A stretch of 64,000 nt of DNA from Gonocerus acuteangulatus. Its lineage: Eukaryota > Arthropoda > Insecta > Hemiptera > Coreidae. The position numbers and the translations under genes are program-made. The DNA lies in the NCBI GenBank assembly GCA_946811695.1, contig OX328127.1:50380774-50444773 (forward strand). Direction: 5' to 3'. Of the stretch, positions 12,920 through 25,200 are shown piece after piece. The first letter of the stretch is position 1; each line of letters begins with the position of its first letter. The notes below the pieces were generated by a model. The model did not search any database, was not told the DNA's origin, and worked only from the letters and a program-made list of their open reading frames with translations.

Positions 12920-14184
12920 ATGAAAATTCTCTTTCTTATCGTATTATTAAGTTTTGTAAGTTGTACTGTATTTTTCAGATTTTATTCCAACTTCTAATTT
13001 TCTACTAAGTTATCATTTGGATGCAAGTTTCTTATGATCTTAATCTTCTCAAAACAAATTTTATTTTTGACTTGCATATATTTTAGTTAGCAATTTTTAG
13101 AGATTAAGTTTTTTATCTTTATCTTTACTTTCAACTTATATATACACTTGTACATAAATAGGACGCCTATTTGTGACTTTATACTTATTTATCTAAGTTG
13201 GGCTGGTTGAATTGTTGCTTTTGACACCTGAAAATATTAGGTTCCACCCATTCATTAATATTATTTTTTTTTTAGATCAGATTTGTTTCAATTTTATTTA
13301 TTTTTTCAAGTAATGTCATTTAAACATAGGTTGTCCTTGGTTCATTAAAATGTTTATTTGTTCTTTTTTTTAATACTCTGATATGATAAAACTTCATTTG
13401 AATCACGCTAAAAAATACTTCTTCTGTATGCTCTATTCGGAATGATAAAAGTAATTTATTTGTCTTATTATTCTTGGAAGATTGTGTGTATAATGACCAT
13501 TTACAATTTTTGGAAAAAGGAAATTAAAGTGAACTCAAATTGGGCTAGAAGTTATCTTTGACTGTTCTTTTAATTAGCTAATATAATTTATTCTTTACTA
13601 GATACATAATTAGATTATTATTATTCCAAAAGTTTATGATTTTAATAAATTGCCCATTTAGGCTTACTTCATTTATTTATTTATTAAATTTTTTTTTAAT
13701 CTTTGGCTCCTTATATGCCGAAACACTTTGGCGACAATAACTTCACTTCCCAAAAAAGTGACAGATTTTACATTTCTTATATAGTCCGACTGCAAACAAA
13801 AGAACCAGAAGGGGCGTGGCCGGAGGAAAGCTAGGCATTCCCCCACATGGGCTGGAGGCAGCGCATGCACACAACCTGGTTCTTTTCTTCTCGGTTCACC
13901 TACAGAACTAATGACTTCTTTTAGGCAGTTTGTGATTTTAGTATTATTTAGTAAATACAATTTTTTTTGGGGGGGGGGGCGTAAACTAACATTTTGCAAT
14001 TTATTTTTTTTAAATATTTTTCAATGATACTATAGCCTCATTCCTCTTATCCAATTGTCTCTGAACGTTATAAAATATGCTTGAAGTTTTACTTTTATTA
14101 TGGGAATTTTTCGATTAGCTTAGTTATTTTAAAATTACTTCTGATTTTAATTTTAGTGATATATTTATCATTCTGGATATGAAT

Positions 14185-14236
<52 letters not shown>

Positions 14237-16895
14237 ATGGTTTATTTTTTATAAAATGATTGCGCCATGTTGGGTCGCCATTTAATGTTATGATAAATTT
14301 TAAAAAGAAATAAAAAGATTTTAATTACTTGAGTAAGTTTTATTATATGAATTTGACTTAATCTCAGGGATTAAAGTTCCGAGTGAATGAACGATATAAT
14401 ATTTATTTCCAGACAATTCTGAGATACAAACACCAACATCAAAAATAATACAAATGACAATAAAAGAATTAACAATTACAAAAATATAAATTTTACCTCT
14501 AAATCAATCCGCTTCCAACAAAGCCTCAATACACTGCGCTTCAGTAGTTCCTTCTTCAATGTGATACGCTTTATTGCCAGGTCTTGTGCCTAAAATGGAT
14601 ATCTTGAATTTTGGATTCTGTTTTTTTGTAATTGTTAATTCTTGTAATATTTTTGTAATTGTTAATTCTTTTATTGTCATTTGTATTATTTTTGATGTTG
14701 GTGTTTGTATCTCAGAATTGTCTGGAAATAAATATTATATCGTTCATTCACTCGGAACTTTAATCCCTGAGATTAAGTCAAATTCATATAATAAAACTTA
14801 CTCAAGTAATTAAAATCTTTTTATTTCTTTTTAAAATTTATCATAACATTAAATGGCGACCCAACGTGGCGCAATCATTTTATAAAAAATAAACCATAAC
14901 AATATATTTATTTATTTAAATTCAAACTGCAAAACTTTTCTCGGTGATTGGCCACCTTAATGATGGTCTATCACAGGCATCCTGGGTTTCAAACCAATTA
15001 AATTCTTACGTGCACAAGGGAAGGAATCAGTTTGATTTAACTCACTCTTTCTGTTATATTTATCAATTATTTTTTTAATTTAAATTTTAACATCTTTTCA
15101 TTAATGACAGAGGTTTTTAGGGGTGGATTATTTATAGGTTACCTAGGTTCTCTAGCTAGATGATGGCTTTTCTTTTATCTGAAAGAAGAACCAAAAAAAA
15201 GAGCAAGAAAATCGAACCCACATTCCTAGCCACAAAGTTTTCACAACACTCGAGATCATCGAACCTCCATACTTTTATCTTGATTTTCTTTTTGATGCTT
15301 GGAATTATAACGACTCCATTGCATTACAAATAGGATTAGCCAAAGAAAAATATAGGAAATTTTAAAATTGTTTTTACTCTGAGGTATAGACGCTTTATTT
15401 CAGGAAAGGGGTTTGTAAAGGTAATATATGGTATGAGGATAAAACATTAATTAGGTTAAGAGTGTTCCAAAATTCAACATCTCTATTGAAATGCTTTGTT
15501 TTATTCTCTTTTCTTTTCATCGTTTCATGCCGTAGAGCCAGTCATTATGGTCCGATTCTCGCTTTTTTAAAACAGTAAATGGGAAAGTAGCTGCTGGAAA
15601 TTTCACATATTTTACTCTTCTTTCTGAAGGACCAACATCACTGATTTTAAAAACAAGGTAACATTTACATCTACCCATTTTTGCGGTTTTTTTTCATGAT
15701 TTTTATTATAATAGATGTTTTTTTATTATTTCCAGTAAAGGAGATGCTGACCTTTATGTCTCCCAGGAGCATGTAATGCCTACATATGAACCTGAAAAAT
15801 ATTGTTTGCATTCTGCCACATGTGGCATTGATGTAGTTGATGTTCCACCGGAGTAAGTAATCTATAGAGAGGACATAACATTTTTGTTCATTATTAAAAC
15901 TCTACTTGCTGGAATAGTAAAACAGATAGACAGAAAAGTTAGATAGCCCATGATTTTAAAGAGATGATTTGTCAGTACAAAGGCCAATTGGCCTTTAGCT
16001 TGCCTATTTCCTATTGATGGGAAATAGGCAAGCTATCCAATTATTGCTCCTTATTAAAAGAAGATTTACCATTCTGGAGAAATGTAGCCTACTTGAAACG
16101 GGACAATTCTCCATCTTCTCCAATGCCCTGAAGAAGGCTTGTGTAGCAAGCCGAAACGTTGTCGCTAATAAAAATACATTTTAACAATAAAATGTGGTTT
16201 TATTGAATAAGAAAATAGACCGAAACCCCGACGATCAACGCTTTCTATTTTATCCTAATGATAATAAATCTGATCTGCATCCTCCTGCAAACCGAGTACA
16301 ATAACATTTATTAGAATATATATAGGGTCTCTCTGTGATCTAGTGGCTAACGCCTTAGATTCTCATGTGGGAGACGGGGGTTCGAGTCCCACCTGCAGCA
16401 GGGATTTTTCTCATTTCAGGGCCCGTTGAGAAAGTTCCCTGCTCCACCATGGATGTCAGTGCTAATGGCCTAGAAGTCGGTGCGTGTATATGTATGTAAC
16501 CCTTCCAAACTTCAAACTTTACATTTATTTCTCCATCACAACGTTTCGGACACACTGGTCCATCTTCAGGCGATCATGTCCTGTTAATTACTACAGTTAC
16601 ACTTAATCAGTCATGAAATAAATAAAAAATAAAAATGATTCCTGTAAGGAACCAAGTCAAATTACACCTACATCAATTAAACACTCATTATCACAGCCAT
16701 ATTAGAAGACTTAATCCATTTATTAGAATATATATAGGGTCTCTCTGTGATCTAGTGGCTATCGCCTTAGATTCTCATGAGGGAGACAGGGGTTCGAGTC
16801 CCACCTGCAGCAGGGATTTTTCTCATTTCAGGGCCCGTTGAGAAAGTTCCCTGCTCCACCATGGATGTCAGTGCTAATGGCCTAGAAGTCGGTGC

Positions 16896-16948
<53 letters not shown>

Positions 16949-17506
16949 TAAGGGGGGATGGAGTAGAGTCCTAGACTACTAATAATTTAACTCAAAAACC
17001 ACCTGTATTGTTTTGTTTGTGTTTTTTACAGATAATTATCTATTTTAAAATAATTAAATGTGCTATTATATCGAAATTGAAATGTTGATCACATTTTGAC
17101 GTGGAAGGACAGTGAAGGTTTATTTTCAGGAATGTCTCAACCTCCGCCATATTTTTCTTTTTTAAAAACCAGTGGAGGTTGTGAACTTTTCTCCCATTCC
17201 TGAAATTTTGACTATTAAAAAGCATTAAAATTATTATAAATTATATTTTTTATATAGATGTGTCCGTCTGAAATTACATACATTTCTAAAAATAAATACC
17301 TATTTTTTAGGTTCAAGCGTCCAGTTGGTATTGGAATATATGGTCATCCTTCGCATGATGAAAGCCATTACACATTAGAAATAATTTTAAAACCTGAAGA
17401 AACTTCTCACTTTTCAAATGCTGAACCAGAAGAATTTTCTCCATTAGAGGAAGATGATGAATTTGAGGTAGTTTGTGGCACAAAGTTAAATTTAACATAT
17501 TCATAA
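12920..17506 (+). CDS. UPF0669 family secreted protein (C6orf120 homologue), 4 exons
   Basis: Coding exons 12,920-12,955; 15,536-15,657; 15,736-15,852; 17,311-17,506, giving 156 residues. Exon 1 is just a signal-peptide core (MKILFLIVLLSF) followed by a GTAAGT donor. Exon 2 begins after a strong pyrimidine tract (acceptor TAG at 15,535; CAG at 15,541 is an alternative) and carries VNGKVAAGNFTYF. Exon 3 starts KGDADLYVS and contains the conserved TCG cysteine. Exon 4 has FKRPVGIGIYGHPSHDES and then an acidic C-terminus ending at TAA 17,504. These blocks, in this order, are the family hallmark, and the junction phases all agree. The family is small and secreted, with N-glycosylation sites (NFT here); its molecular role is poorly defined, and an effect of human C6orf120 on T-cell apoptosis has been reported. 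Exon 1 is inferred from phase and signal-peptide fit and is the least certain part. Confidence 0.88.
14232..14902. mobile_element. Foldback element with about 260-bp arms, UPF0669 intron 1
   Basis: Left arm 14,232-14,485 begins TTGTTATGGTTTATTTTTTA and is repeated almost exactly in reverse at 14,640-14,902. Each arm holds a TTATCATAACA|TTAAATGGCGACCC-type junction, resembling the end of an LTR followed by a primer-binding-like TGGCGACCCAACG. It may be an inverted pair of LTR ends or a classic foldback transposon. Confidence 0.6.
15085..15265 (-). mobile_element. tRNA-derived SINE, family S1, old copy
   Basis: In UPF0669 intron 1. Minus strand shows GTGGGTTCGATTTTC, a decayed linker and CTAGCTAGAGAACCTAGG. 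Heavily diverged. Confidence 0.5.
16128..16172 (+). other. Hammerhead-like stem-loop motif (16.1 kb copy)
   Basis: CTGAAGAA, stem GGCTTG/CAAGCC with loop TGTAG, GAAACGTTGTC, then AATAAA at 16,167. UPF0669 intron 3. Confidence 0.45.
16308..16497 (+). mobile_element. tRNA-derived SINE, family S2 (copy 1)
   Basis: tRNA-like head GTGATCTAGTGGCTAACGCC and GGGTTCGAGTCCCACC, then a body CAGCAGGGATTTTTCTCATT and a 3' block GCTAATGGCCTAGAAGTCGG. A near-identical copy with the same 5' flank (ATTTATTAGAATATATATAG) lies 410 bp downstream, so one may be a local duplication. Confidence 0.75.
16524..16569 (-). other. Hammerhead-like stem-loop motif (16.5 kb copy)
   Basis: On the minus strand: CTGAAGAT, stem GGAC/GTCC with loop CAGTGT, GAAACGTTGTG, then AATAAA. 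It joins directly to the 3' end of S2 SINE copy 1. Confidence 0.45.
16718..16900 (+). mobile_element. tRNA-derived SINE, family S2 (copy 2)
   Basis: Nearly identical to 16,308-16,497, but ends in a long (TA)n tract (16,900-16,946). Confidence 0.75.
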
Positions 17507-17825
17507 GGTTAACAAATATATTATTTCTCCTGACGCATTTGATCTCTTTCTATAGCTTCTTTTCGAAGGTTTTATAACTTCTGTAATTAATTATTTTTTA
17601 CAAAATAATCTTTTGGAGCAACATATTTAATGTGCTCTTGTCATATTTCTAAAAAAAAAAAAACTTTTGTAAAATACATATATATCCAGCAAAAATATAT
17701 TTAAATTCAAGTAAACCTAAGTTAAATTTACAAATTGTTAAATATGTTGACTTCATAATTTGTTTTTATGAAAAATATTAATTATCGACGTTTTGGAACC
17801 TTTCAAAAGAAACAGAACGAAGACT

Positions 17826-19310
17826 AAAAATACGTCTGGTAAAATAATAAAAAGTTTTAAGTAAGGGAAAAGAAGTGACATGTTTGATCTAAAAGGCTAA
17901 AAGAGGAAGAAGGTTATGTTTTATATATAAAGGCATAGGCGCCGACTCCATGGGGCCTAAGGGGATCAATCAAAATTATTAGTTATATTATGCTTCATAA
18001 AATCACAAAATTATGTTGGTATTTTTTATTTTCCTTGTTGGACGATATTTACCTTTTAAAATACATTCAGTAATGAGTTAAAACAAATAATTATTATTGT
18101 AGTAAGCAGCTTAACTATAAACGAGTGGTGTGAATCATGATAGTGTTGCAGTACTGCGGGCATACTTAGAATTTGTCCCGTTGTGCGAACTATCGGATAA
18201 AGTATGGGGCCGGTGCACACTGGGGCCAAACGACTCATTGTGTTTCAAAAAAGGCTAAAGCCTCTAAATCTTTACTGATTTCAATGCATTTTATTTTTTT
18301 TAAATGAAAGTTAATAAAATTCAAAACAACGTTGACTAGTCAGATTTGTGTTTTTTTGTTTTCCCTTGTTTATTAAATCATGTGTATAAGTTAAATTCAC
18401 GAAGTTTTACAATCCTTATATAAATAGTCTTAGCAATGAATGGAAGCACATTCCAATTCTCATAGATTTGTAAGCATAAAATTTACTTAAATAATTATTT
18501 ATCTTATTTAATTGATTACAATTATTATCTAAACTAAATACTATTTCAATTAATCCCATAGTTGAATTAAGATAAATTTATGTTTTATAAAGATGTGTCA
18601 GTCTGATTTTTTTCCAAGTCTAATCAGGATTTGAATGTGTAGTTTTAACGATATCAGTGCTGATATTAAGTTAGATGAAAAATGAAATGTTATTGTATGT
18701 TCAATTTTAAAACTTTCTGAATTTATCTTCTTTAAACGTAATTTAATAAACAAGGGAAACGAAAAACAAAAATATGAGTAGACAGAGTTGTTCTAAATTT
18801 TATTAGCTTTCATTTAAAAATAAAAATGCATTTAAATCGGTTAAGATTTAGAGGCTGTAGCCTTTTTTGAAACACGATATGTCGTTTAGCCGCACTATGC
18901 AGGGGGCCAGAGCTGCTGAAAAACTCAGTATTTTTCATCAAAAATTTCCGTGTGCAAGACCCCCAATATTTTTTATAAGTCGGCACCCCTGAAAATACAT
19001 AAGTATATATATAAAATTCTTTTATGTAGTTATAATTTTTGGTACCTAGTAAATATGAACAATCAAGATTTGAAGAGGTTTTTCACAAATTAGTTCATGA
19101 GTGCAATAGTTATATTCATACAAAAAGTTAGCACTGTAAAAGTGTATGTCAGAGTGGCCTGATCCCCCTCAGGCCCAGTGGAATCTCCTCCAATGAATTT
19201 GTATATAAAGATATGATGACGTTTTTCCTATTTTAGCCTTTTAGATCAAACACATCACTTGTATTCCTTTGTTTAAAACTTTTTATTATTTTACCAGAAG
19301 CATTTTTAGT
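17826..19310. repeat. Long degenerate inverted repeat, 1.5 kb
   Basis: The outer arms (17,826-17,925 and 19,225-19,310) share CTGGTAAAATAATAAAAAGT and GTTTGATCTAAAAGGCTAAA. Further in, GGGGCCTAAGGGGATCA pairs with the complement near 19,170, and AAAAAAGGCTAAAGCCTCTA (18,246) pairs with 18,851-18,870. Starts 320 bp after the UPF0669 stop. No coding content. Confidence 0.55.
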
Positions 19311-20418
19311 TAAAGTGTAAGAGTGGAGGGAGAGCAAAGAGCATAGAGAAAAACTATCCCAAATGAGTTGAAATGTTTGCTATGTTCTCTGCTTTGCCAG
19401 CTGGTCCACTCTGTTTACTTCCCTTTAACTTTTCCTCACTTGTTTCTTAGCTATGCTCTTTGCTCTTTCTACACTCCAATCTGTAAGAACCTTAAGGCTT
19501 CAAGAGAGCATGCAGGTGTTTATTACACAGATCTCTTACTCTAGATATTACATTATAGATACATTATGGGGTAGTACTAGACCCATTTAAAGTGGCTTTA
19601 TGAGCTATTCAGTGCCCAAGGATCATTGTTCCCCAATTTTCGCTCACAAAAGTAAAATATTTTTTTAGATCGGCCAAGGAATTTACATATAAATATTTTT
19701 TGGTATCAGTCAAGGAATTTACCTGTCTTCAATCCTAAACAACTTTTTTTTTTTTCTCCGAACCCAAATCTTCATCAATTTCACTTTCACATTGCTTCAG
19801 AAGGACTTTTTTCCCCTTGTGAACTGTCCTCTACATATGATTTTTTTAAATATCTTTTCTTGGGTGAATCTAGTTCTTAATATTAAAGGTAAGTTTCAAA
19901 ACAGTCCCCAAAATTTATTTTTTACTTTAATGCTTTGATTCCTTTCTTGACCTTCAGCGTCCCCATGACTACAGAAAACAGTACAAAGAAAATCTGAAAA
20001 AAATTGTGGTCAAAATAAAGATATTAATATAAAACTTTATAATCTAAACTAAAAAAAAAAAAAAAAAAACTTTATCTTTATCATGATCATAATTATTTTT
20101 AACGTATTCTTTGTATTGTTTTTCCTATGTCCAGTCACAGATGCACTGAAGACAGCTGGTACACTATAAAACACACTGGGCGATAAAGCAAATCAGATGT
20201 AGCGAAGTCTATTCTATTGTTTTTTGGAATCATACCTTCTAAATTGTAAGTTTTTTGTTTCTTTTATTTTGTCAGTTAAATTAGTTTTATGCAATTTAAA
20301 CAAAATTAACTTGAGTATAGTTAAAATAAGTAAAATTATATAAATGGATGAGATATACCCTATTCTATAGACCCATGGTAGGATCTCTTTTATTTAATAA
20401 GTGAAATTTAGTTGTCTT

Positions 20419-20458
20419 TTCTCTCTCTCTCTCTCTCTCACCCCCCCCCCCCCCCCCG
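20419..20458. repeat. (CT)n followed by poly(C)
   Basis: CTCTCT run followed by about 17 C. Homopolymer runs of 30 or more also occur at 9,094-9,140 (A) and 57,483-57,511 (T), with a mixed T-rich run at 41,140-41,206. Confidence 0.9.
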
Positions 20459-21014
20459 GTGCATAAAGACTGTTCTTATACAAATCGTTCACTCCAATTT
20501 TGAATCCACATTTCTATCTGGATGGGCAAGTTTGAATTAATTCTTAATTAAACCGTTCTTTGTAATCAATTCTTTCCTGAAGCTAAACACTGGAAATATT
20601 TCCAGCCTTCTATAAGTCATTCAGTCTGTCCAGAGTCTACAAAACTGAAAGTATTCTCCTTCATACTTAAACCTCAATCTTGTGTGGCGATACAGTACTC
20701 TCATCACTCTCACAGTAAGAGACATCTCTTCTCTTGAAGTAGCAAAGATTTTATGTTTCCATAACCTTTCCTCAGCTGTATACTCTAAAAATCTAAGTCT
20801 CACTACTTTAACTGATGGGGATGTCAGAACAGAATATGTTAATTATTCTCCGTTTTTTTTTCTTTTTTTTTTTTTTTAGGGTGCTTCGACACCTAGGCTA
20901 TTAGCGCCACCTCCCTTTTATACTTTCATTCTATTATTTCTGCCACTCTACCACTGCAGCATTTGCGACTACATCTAACCTTCGGTTATAGCACAAAAAA
21001 CCGTTGTGTTGTTT

Positions 21015-21165
21015 TTTTTTTATTTCACTGTGCACTGACATCTGGGCCATTAGCACCATCATCCATGGTACAGCTGGGGATTTTCTCAATGGGGCCTGAA
21101 ATGAGAAACATCTCTGCTGCCGGCGGGACTCAAATCCCCATCAGAGACTCCACACAACTAAGTTA
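21015..21165 (-). mobile_element. tRNA-derived SINE, family S2, reverse copy
   Basis: Minus strand: GGGATTTGAGTCCCGCCGG B box region, AGAGATGTTTCTCATTTCAG and TGGTGCTAATGGCCCAGATG. A separate tail of the same kind is at 20,865-20,912 (minus) and another at 6,925-6,972 (minus). Confidence 0.6.
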
Positions 21166-21639
21166 AAGATACTTTATTATGGTAATCCTCATTTTAGTTA
21201 ATCCCTCACTTTTTTTTATATATATTTTTTTTCTCTCCCATATTTACTGATTGTAATTCATTCCGATCTAAAACTAATACTGTAACTATTTTTGTATTTT
21301 GCTCAGATACGTGCCTTCAGTTATAATTCCATTTTCTCTAATAAGATTAGGGAAATATGTAAATAATAAGATCACATATTTAGTGTGAACATGAACATAA
21401 TAAAAAGTAATAGTTACAGTCGAATTTAAGACAAACAGAAAAACAAATTATCCATAAAATTGATTGTACATTGTGTAAAAAAGTGAAGATAATCAAAGCA
21501 GCTTTTAAAAAAATAGGATATAACATCATGCTCTTGAGAATCTTGATGACACCTGTCGCTGTTGATCATACTCAGAAGTAGTCACATTTTTCACTTTGAC
21601 GGTGTAAAGATATCAGGTAAATTAAACACTAGAGGGTCT

Positions 21640-21815
21640 AGTGGTTAGCAAGCTTGATTCTTATGTGGGTTGGAGTCCCACGTGTTGAAGGTTGACTTTA
21701 TTCAGTGATGTCCTTACTCCCAAAAAAATTCCCAGCTACACAACGGATGTTTAGGAAAGATGGCAACCTATAGATAGACTGGGGCTAAAGGCCAAGAAGT
21801 CAATGCTCCGTGAAA
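21640..21815 (+). mobile_element. tRNA-derived SINE, S2-related
   Basis: GGGTCTAGTGGTTAGCAAGC head, TTGGAGTCCCACG B-box region, then GATGGCAACCTATAGATAG and GGGGCTAAAGGCCAAGAAG, with an A-rich end. The body resembles that of the 5S-derived SINE. Confidence 0.6.
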
Positions 21816-22200
21816 AAAAAGTTAAAAAATAAAAAAAAGAACAAAAATTCAAAACCAGGAAAAGGTCGTTTTAAAAAACGGAAATTGAATATCTGAACAA
21901 AATATTTTGTAATTTAATAGACAATACTTTTTAATAAAATGGCAAAGACTTCTATTAGACATTTAGATTTACACTAATACTATAGATAATAAACAGCTGA
22001 TCTACAGTAGCCATGATTAATCTTAGTCTAGATGTGGCCCTGCCTCCAGAACGTACTTTTAGGGCAAGGCTGTATATTCCTAGTTGTAATCATTTATTTA
22101 TCTTCTATTTTTAGGAAGAGAGTACAAGAAAAACTTTAATATACCTATTTTTAGAAACTGTTCTTGATATGTTTTTGGAAATATTTCTTTTATGACAAAC

Positions 22201-25200
22201 ATGTTGGAATTTGAGAATCAAATGTTGTTAGATGTAATAAATGGCGACAGTCTCTTAATTGCAGCTAAGTATGTTTTATTTCACTTTAAAAAATATATAT
22301 ATTAAAATTTTATATAAACATGATAGGCCAATTTTAAATTATTGTCTTAGCTGGTAAATTTAGTGTTTAACATCTTTTGAAAATTTTAATTGAAATTACA
22401 GTATCTCAATTAATTCTGTTAAATCAAATCATTTGATATTTATTTTCTATTTTCCAGAGGCCTAAGCATAGAAACTGTCATTTTAAACTTAATTAAAATT
22501 CACTGCGATCCAGGAAATCTTGTTCTTGTACTGGGAACCACGGATGAAGAAGAACAATTTTTTATTACAGAATTAGAAAAAATGAATGTTACCCCACTAC
22601 CTAAAATTATATCTTCTGAGGTTACCACTTCAGAAAGGTGAACATCTTTTTACAATGTTTAGTTACATACAAGTTTGTCTCATTTATTTCGATTGAAATC
22701 CCCGTATTCTTTGTTTGTTTATTTGTTTTTTAGGGTAAAAAACTACGTGGCTATCATTGCCCTTAAATCCCCGTATTGATTGTCTGCTTTCCAAAATACT
22801 TATTGTTGATCTGATTAATTAATGTTATTATTTTTCAGTGTTACTTCTTCACTCTCATAACTGAATATAAACAGTGTCTCCCAAAGTAATCGGGAAAACT
22901 AAAGTTTTCGTATTTTGTTCAATTTTTTTAATATATTTTTTGCTATTAAAAAAAAATCATGAATTTGAATGTCATAGATAAAGCATGGAAATAAGCTCAA
23001 TTTCAAACAATAAACATATATTGGTCACTCTTTACTTTGAGCTTGAACTACCCACTATGTGGTTGAGATACATCTATATTCTAGCCAGCTTTTTTAGATC
23101 CAAAGTCATTTCAGTTTCAAAAATTCTTCAAATATTACAAGGAGTGGAGGGAAATAAGTTCTTTAGGCACATTATGGAAATCAGGAGCCTTCAGAATTCT
23201 ATGGAGAGGTAGAGGTGAGTACGTCAGCCCAGCAGGTTTCGTCGTCTAACTAGAATAGTAGAGGGTTCAATATACCAAATTTTCAAGAATTTTTATTTTT
23301 TTAACAGGGAAAATATTTGATTTGTCAAAATGAATTCTGTGCACTCAAATGATGATTGAAAAATGTCCCTGTTCAGAGTACTGAGCTTTATTGTTACAAC
23401 TTTTTCTATATTGAAATTATTAAGTGTTTTACTGATTACATTTTTATTGTTTCAGGGAAGGAATTTATCTAGCAGGAGGAGTGTTATTCATCTCCTCCCG
23501 AATATTAGTCGTCGACCTCCTCAAAGAAAGGGTTCCTGTCCCATTAATCACAGGTTTCATTGTTCTCAGAGCTCATCGTATCCTTGAGTCATGTCAGGAT
23601 GCATTTGCATTGAGACTTTTTCGGCAAAAAAATCATGTAAGTTTGTGTATGATTAATTCAAAATAATGGATTCAAAATACTTTTTGAAGGCGTACATACT
23701 TCATATTTGAGTAATGATATTAAGACTTATTTGATCCTAATTTACAAAGCTTTCAATTTTTTAAAAATATTATTTCAATTTAAATGTTAACGTCCATTAT
23801 TATTATTAACTACAAATTTTTGGATGAGTTATCTATAGGTTACCACCCTTTTCTAGCCAGGCTAGGGCTGATGCTTTTTCTTTTTTCTAAAGAAAAGCCA
23901 CCACCCCATAGTGGGAATCGAACCCACGACCCTTGGCATGAAGTATTAAGTGCTGACGCCTTAACACTCACGTCCACCGGGCCTCCAAGTGTACCTTTTT
24001 TAAAATAAAAAAAAGGTTTGACTGATTATAGCTTTGCTAATGAGCTTAGAAAATGAGAACAAACCGAAGAAGGGAAATTCTGCATGGATTTGCATGGTAC
24101 AAAGCATGAAGATACAGACAAATCCAGATTTTTCTATTTATTTATTTTCTATAACATAAAAAAAATGTAAAATTATGATATTCAACTGAAATATCCTCGT
24201 AAATTCCACAATGGATATTTTTTAAGGGTTACCTGTTATTTGCCCTGTGCTAATGGCCTTAGCAGCAGATGCTTGGTAAAACGAAAACATTTAGTGTTTT
24301 TCATATATCCTTTGATTAAACTACAAATTTATTTGCACTAAAGAATTATAATTAGCTAATTGAGCTTTAGTTACTGTAAAGCCTTGATTTTTCTTTTATC
24401 CCACAATTTGCTATATGCCTTTATAATACAATAGTGCAGGGCCTAGGAAGGGCTCTGTGATTATTAGTGTCTTTACAGGACCCTCTTAGAGACACTGATT
24501 CGAATCCAGCTGGGGTGGGTTGACCTTTCAAACAGGAAAATGTCAAGTCAACCTAACCTTTCTTTTATCCTCAGCTTCTTTTATTTTTATGCACTCAACA
24601 TTTTTTTTATTTATATTACAAGGAATTTTAAATTCCTCCGCTCTGGAGCTCTCAAGTTTGAAGACAAATTTTAAATGGCTTCGCTCTCCGTAGCCCTCGA
24701 GCGAACGGGTTAACCACTAGTTCCTAATTCCCATGGATATTTTGAAATGATGGCAACCTTTCGAGTGAATGTGCTGGAATCGGTGACTATAAAAGTCTGT
24801 ACAAAAATAAAAAAGTCCGTAATTTTTTTAATTTGTTTAAAGCCCTATTTGCAATAATATCTCTCTTATATTTTCATTTATTTAGTCTAATATTTATTAT
24901 ATATTTCTATTATTTATGATCTGTTGTTAGCTCAATATGGTCCTAAATCTTCTATATTATCATGGTATTTTATTTTTGTAACAATCATAATTACAATTAA
25001 TATTTAATTCAATGAAATATGAATTCCTTTTTTAGACTGGATTTGTAAATGCATTTTCTCGCTCTCCTCAAACATTTACGACTGGAATAATGAAATTGGA
25101 AAAAATTATGCGAACTTTATTTACTACCAACTTACATCTTTGGCCTAGGTTTCATGCCATTGTAACCTCAAGTCTACAGAACAGATCGGTATTTGTTTTA

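Larger units (their letters stand above)
17507..22200. other. Intergenic region between UPF0669 and XPF genes
   Basis: No coding exon recognised. It contains a degenerate 1.5-kb inverted repeat (17,826-19,310), a (CT)n/poly(C) tract near 20,420-20,458, SINE copies and tails at 20,865-21,810, and otherwise AT-rich unique-looking DNA. The XPF promoter and 5' untranslated sequence should be in the last few hundred bases; an unusually GC-balanced patch lies at 22,030-22,080. Confidence 0.6.

Noticed and set aside
13673..13999. Minus-strand open frame in UPF0669 intron 1
   Set aside because: No similarity recognised; contains a G-run and low-complexity sequence.
16322..16400. tRNA genes at the SINE heads (also 7,747, 28,887 and 59,560)
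   Set aside because: A- and B-box-like blocks are present, but the heads do not close as cloverleafs and each continues into a shared SINE body.
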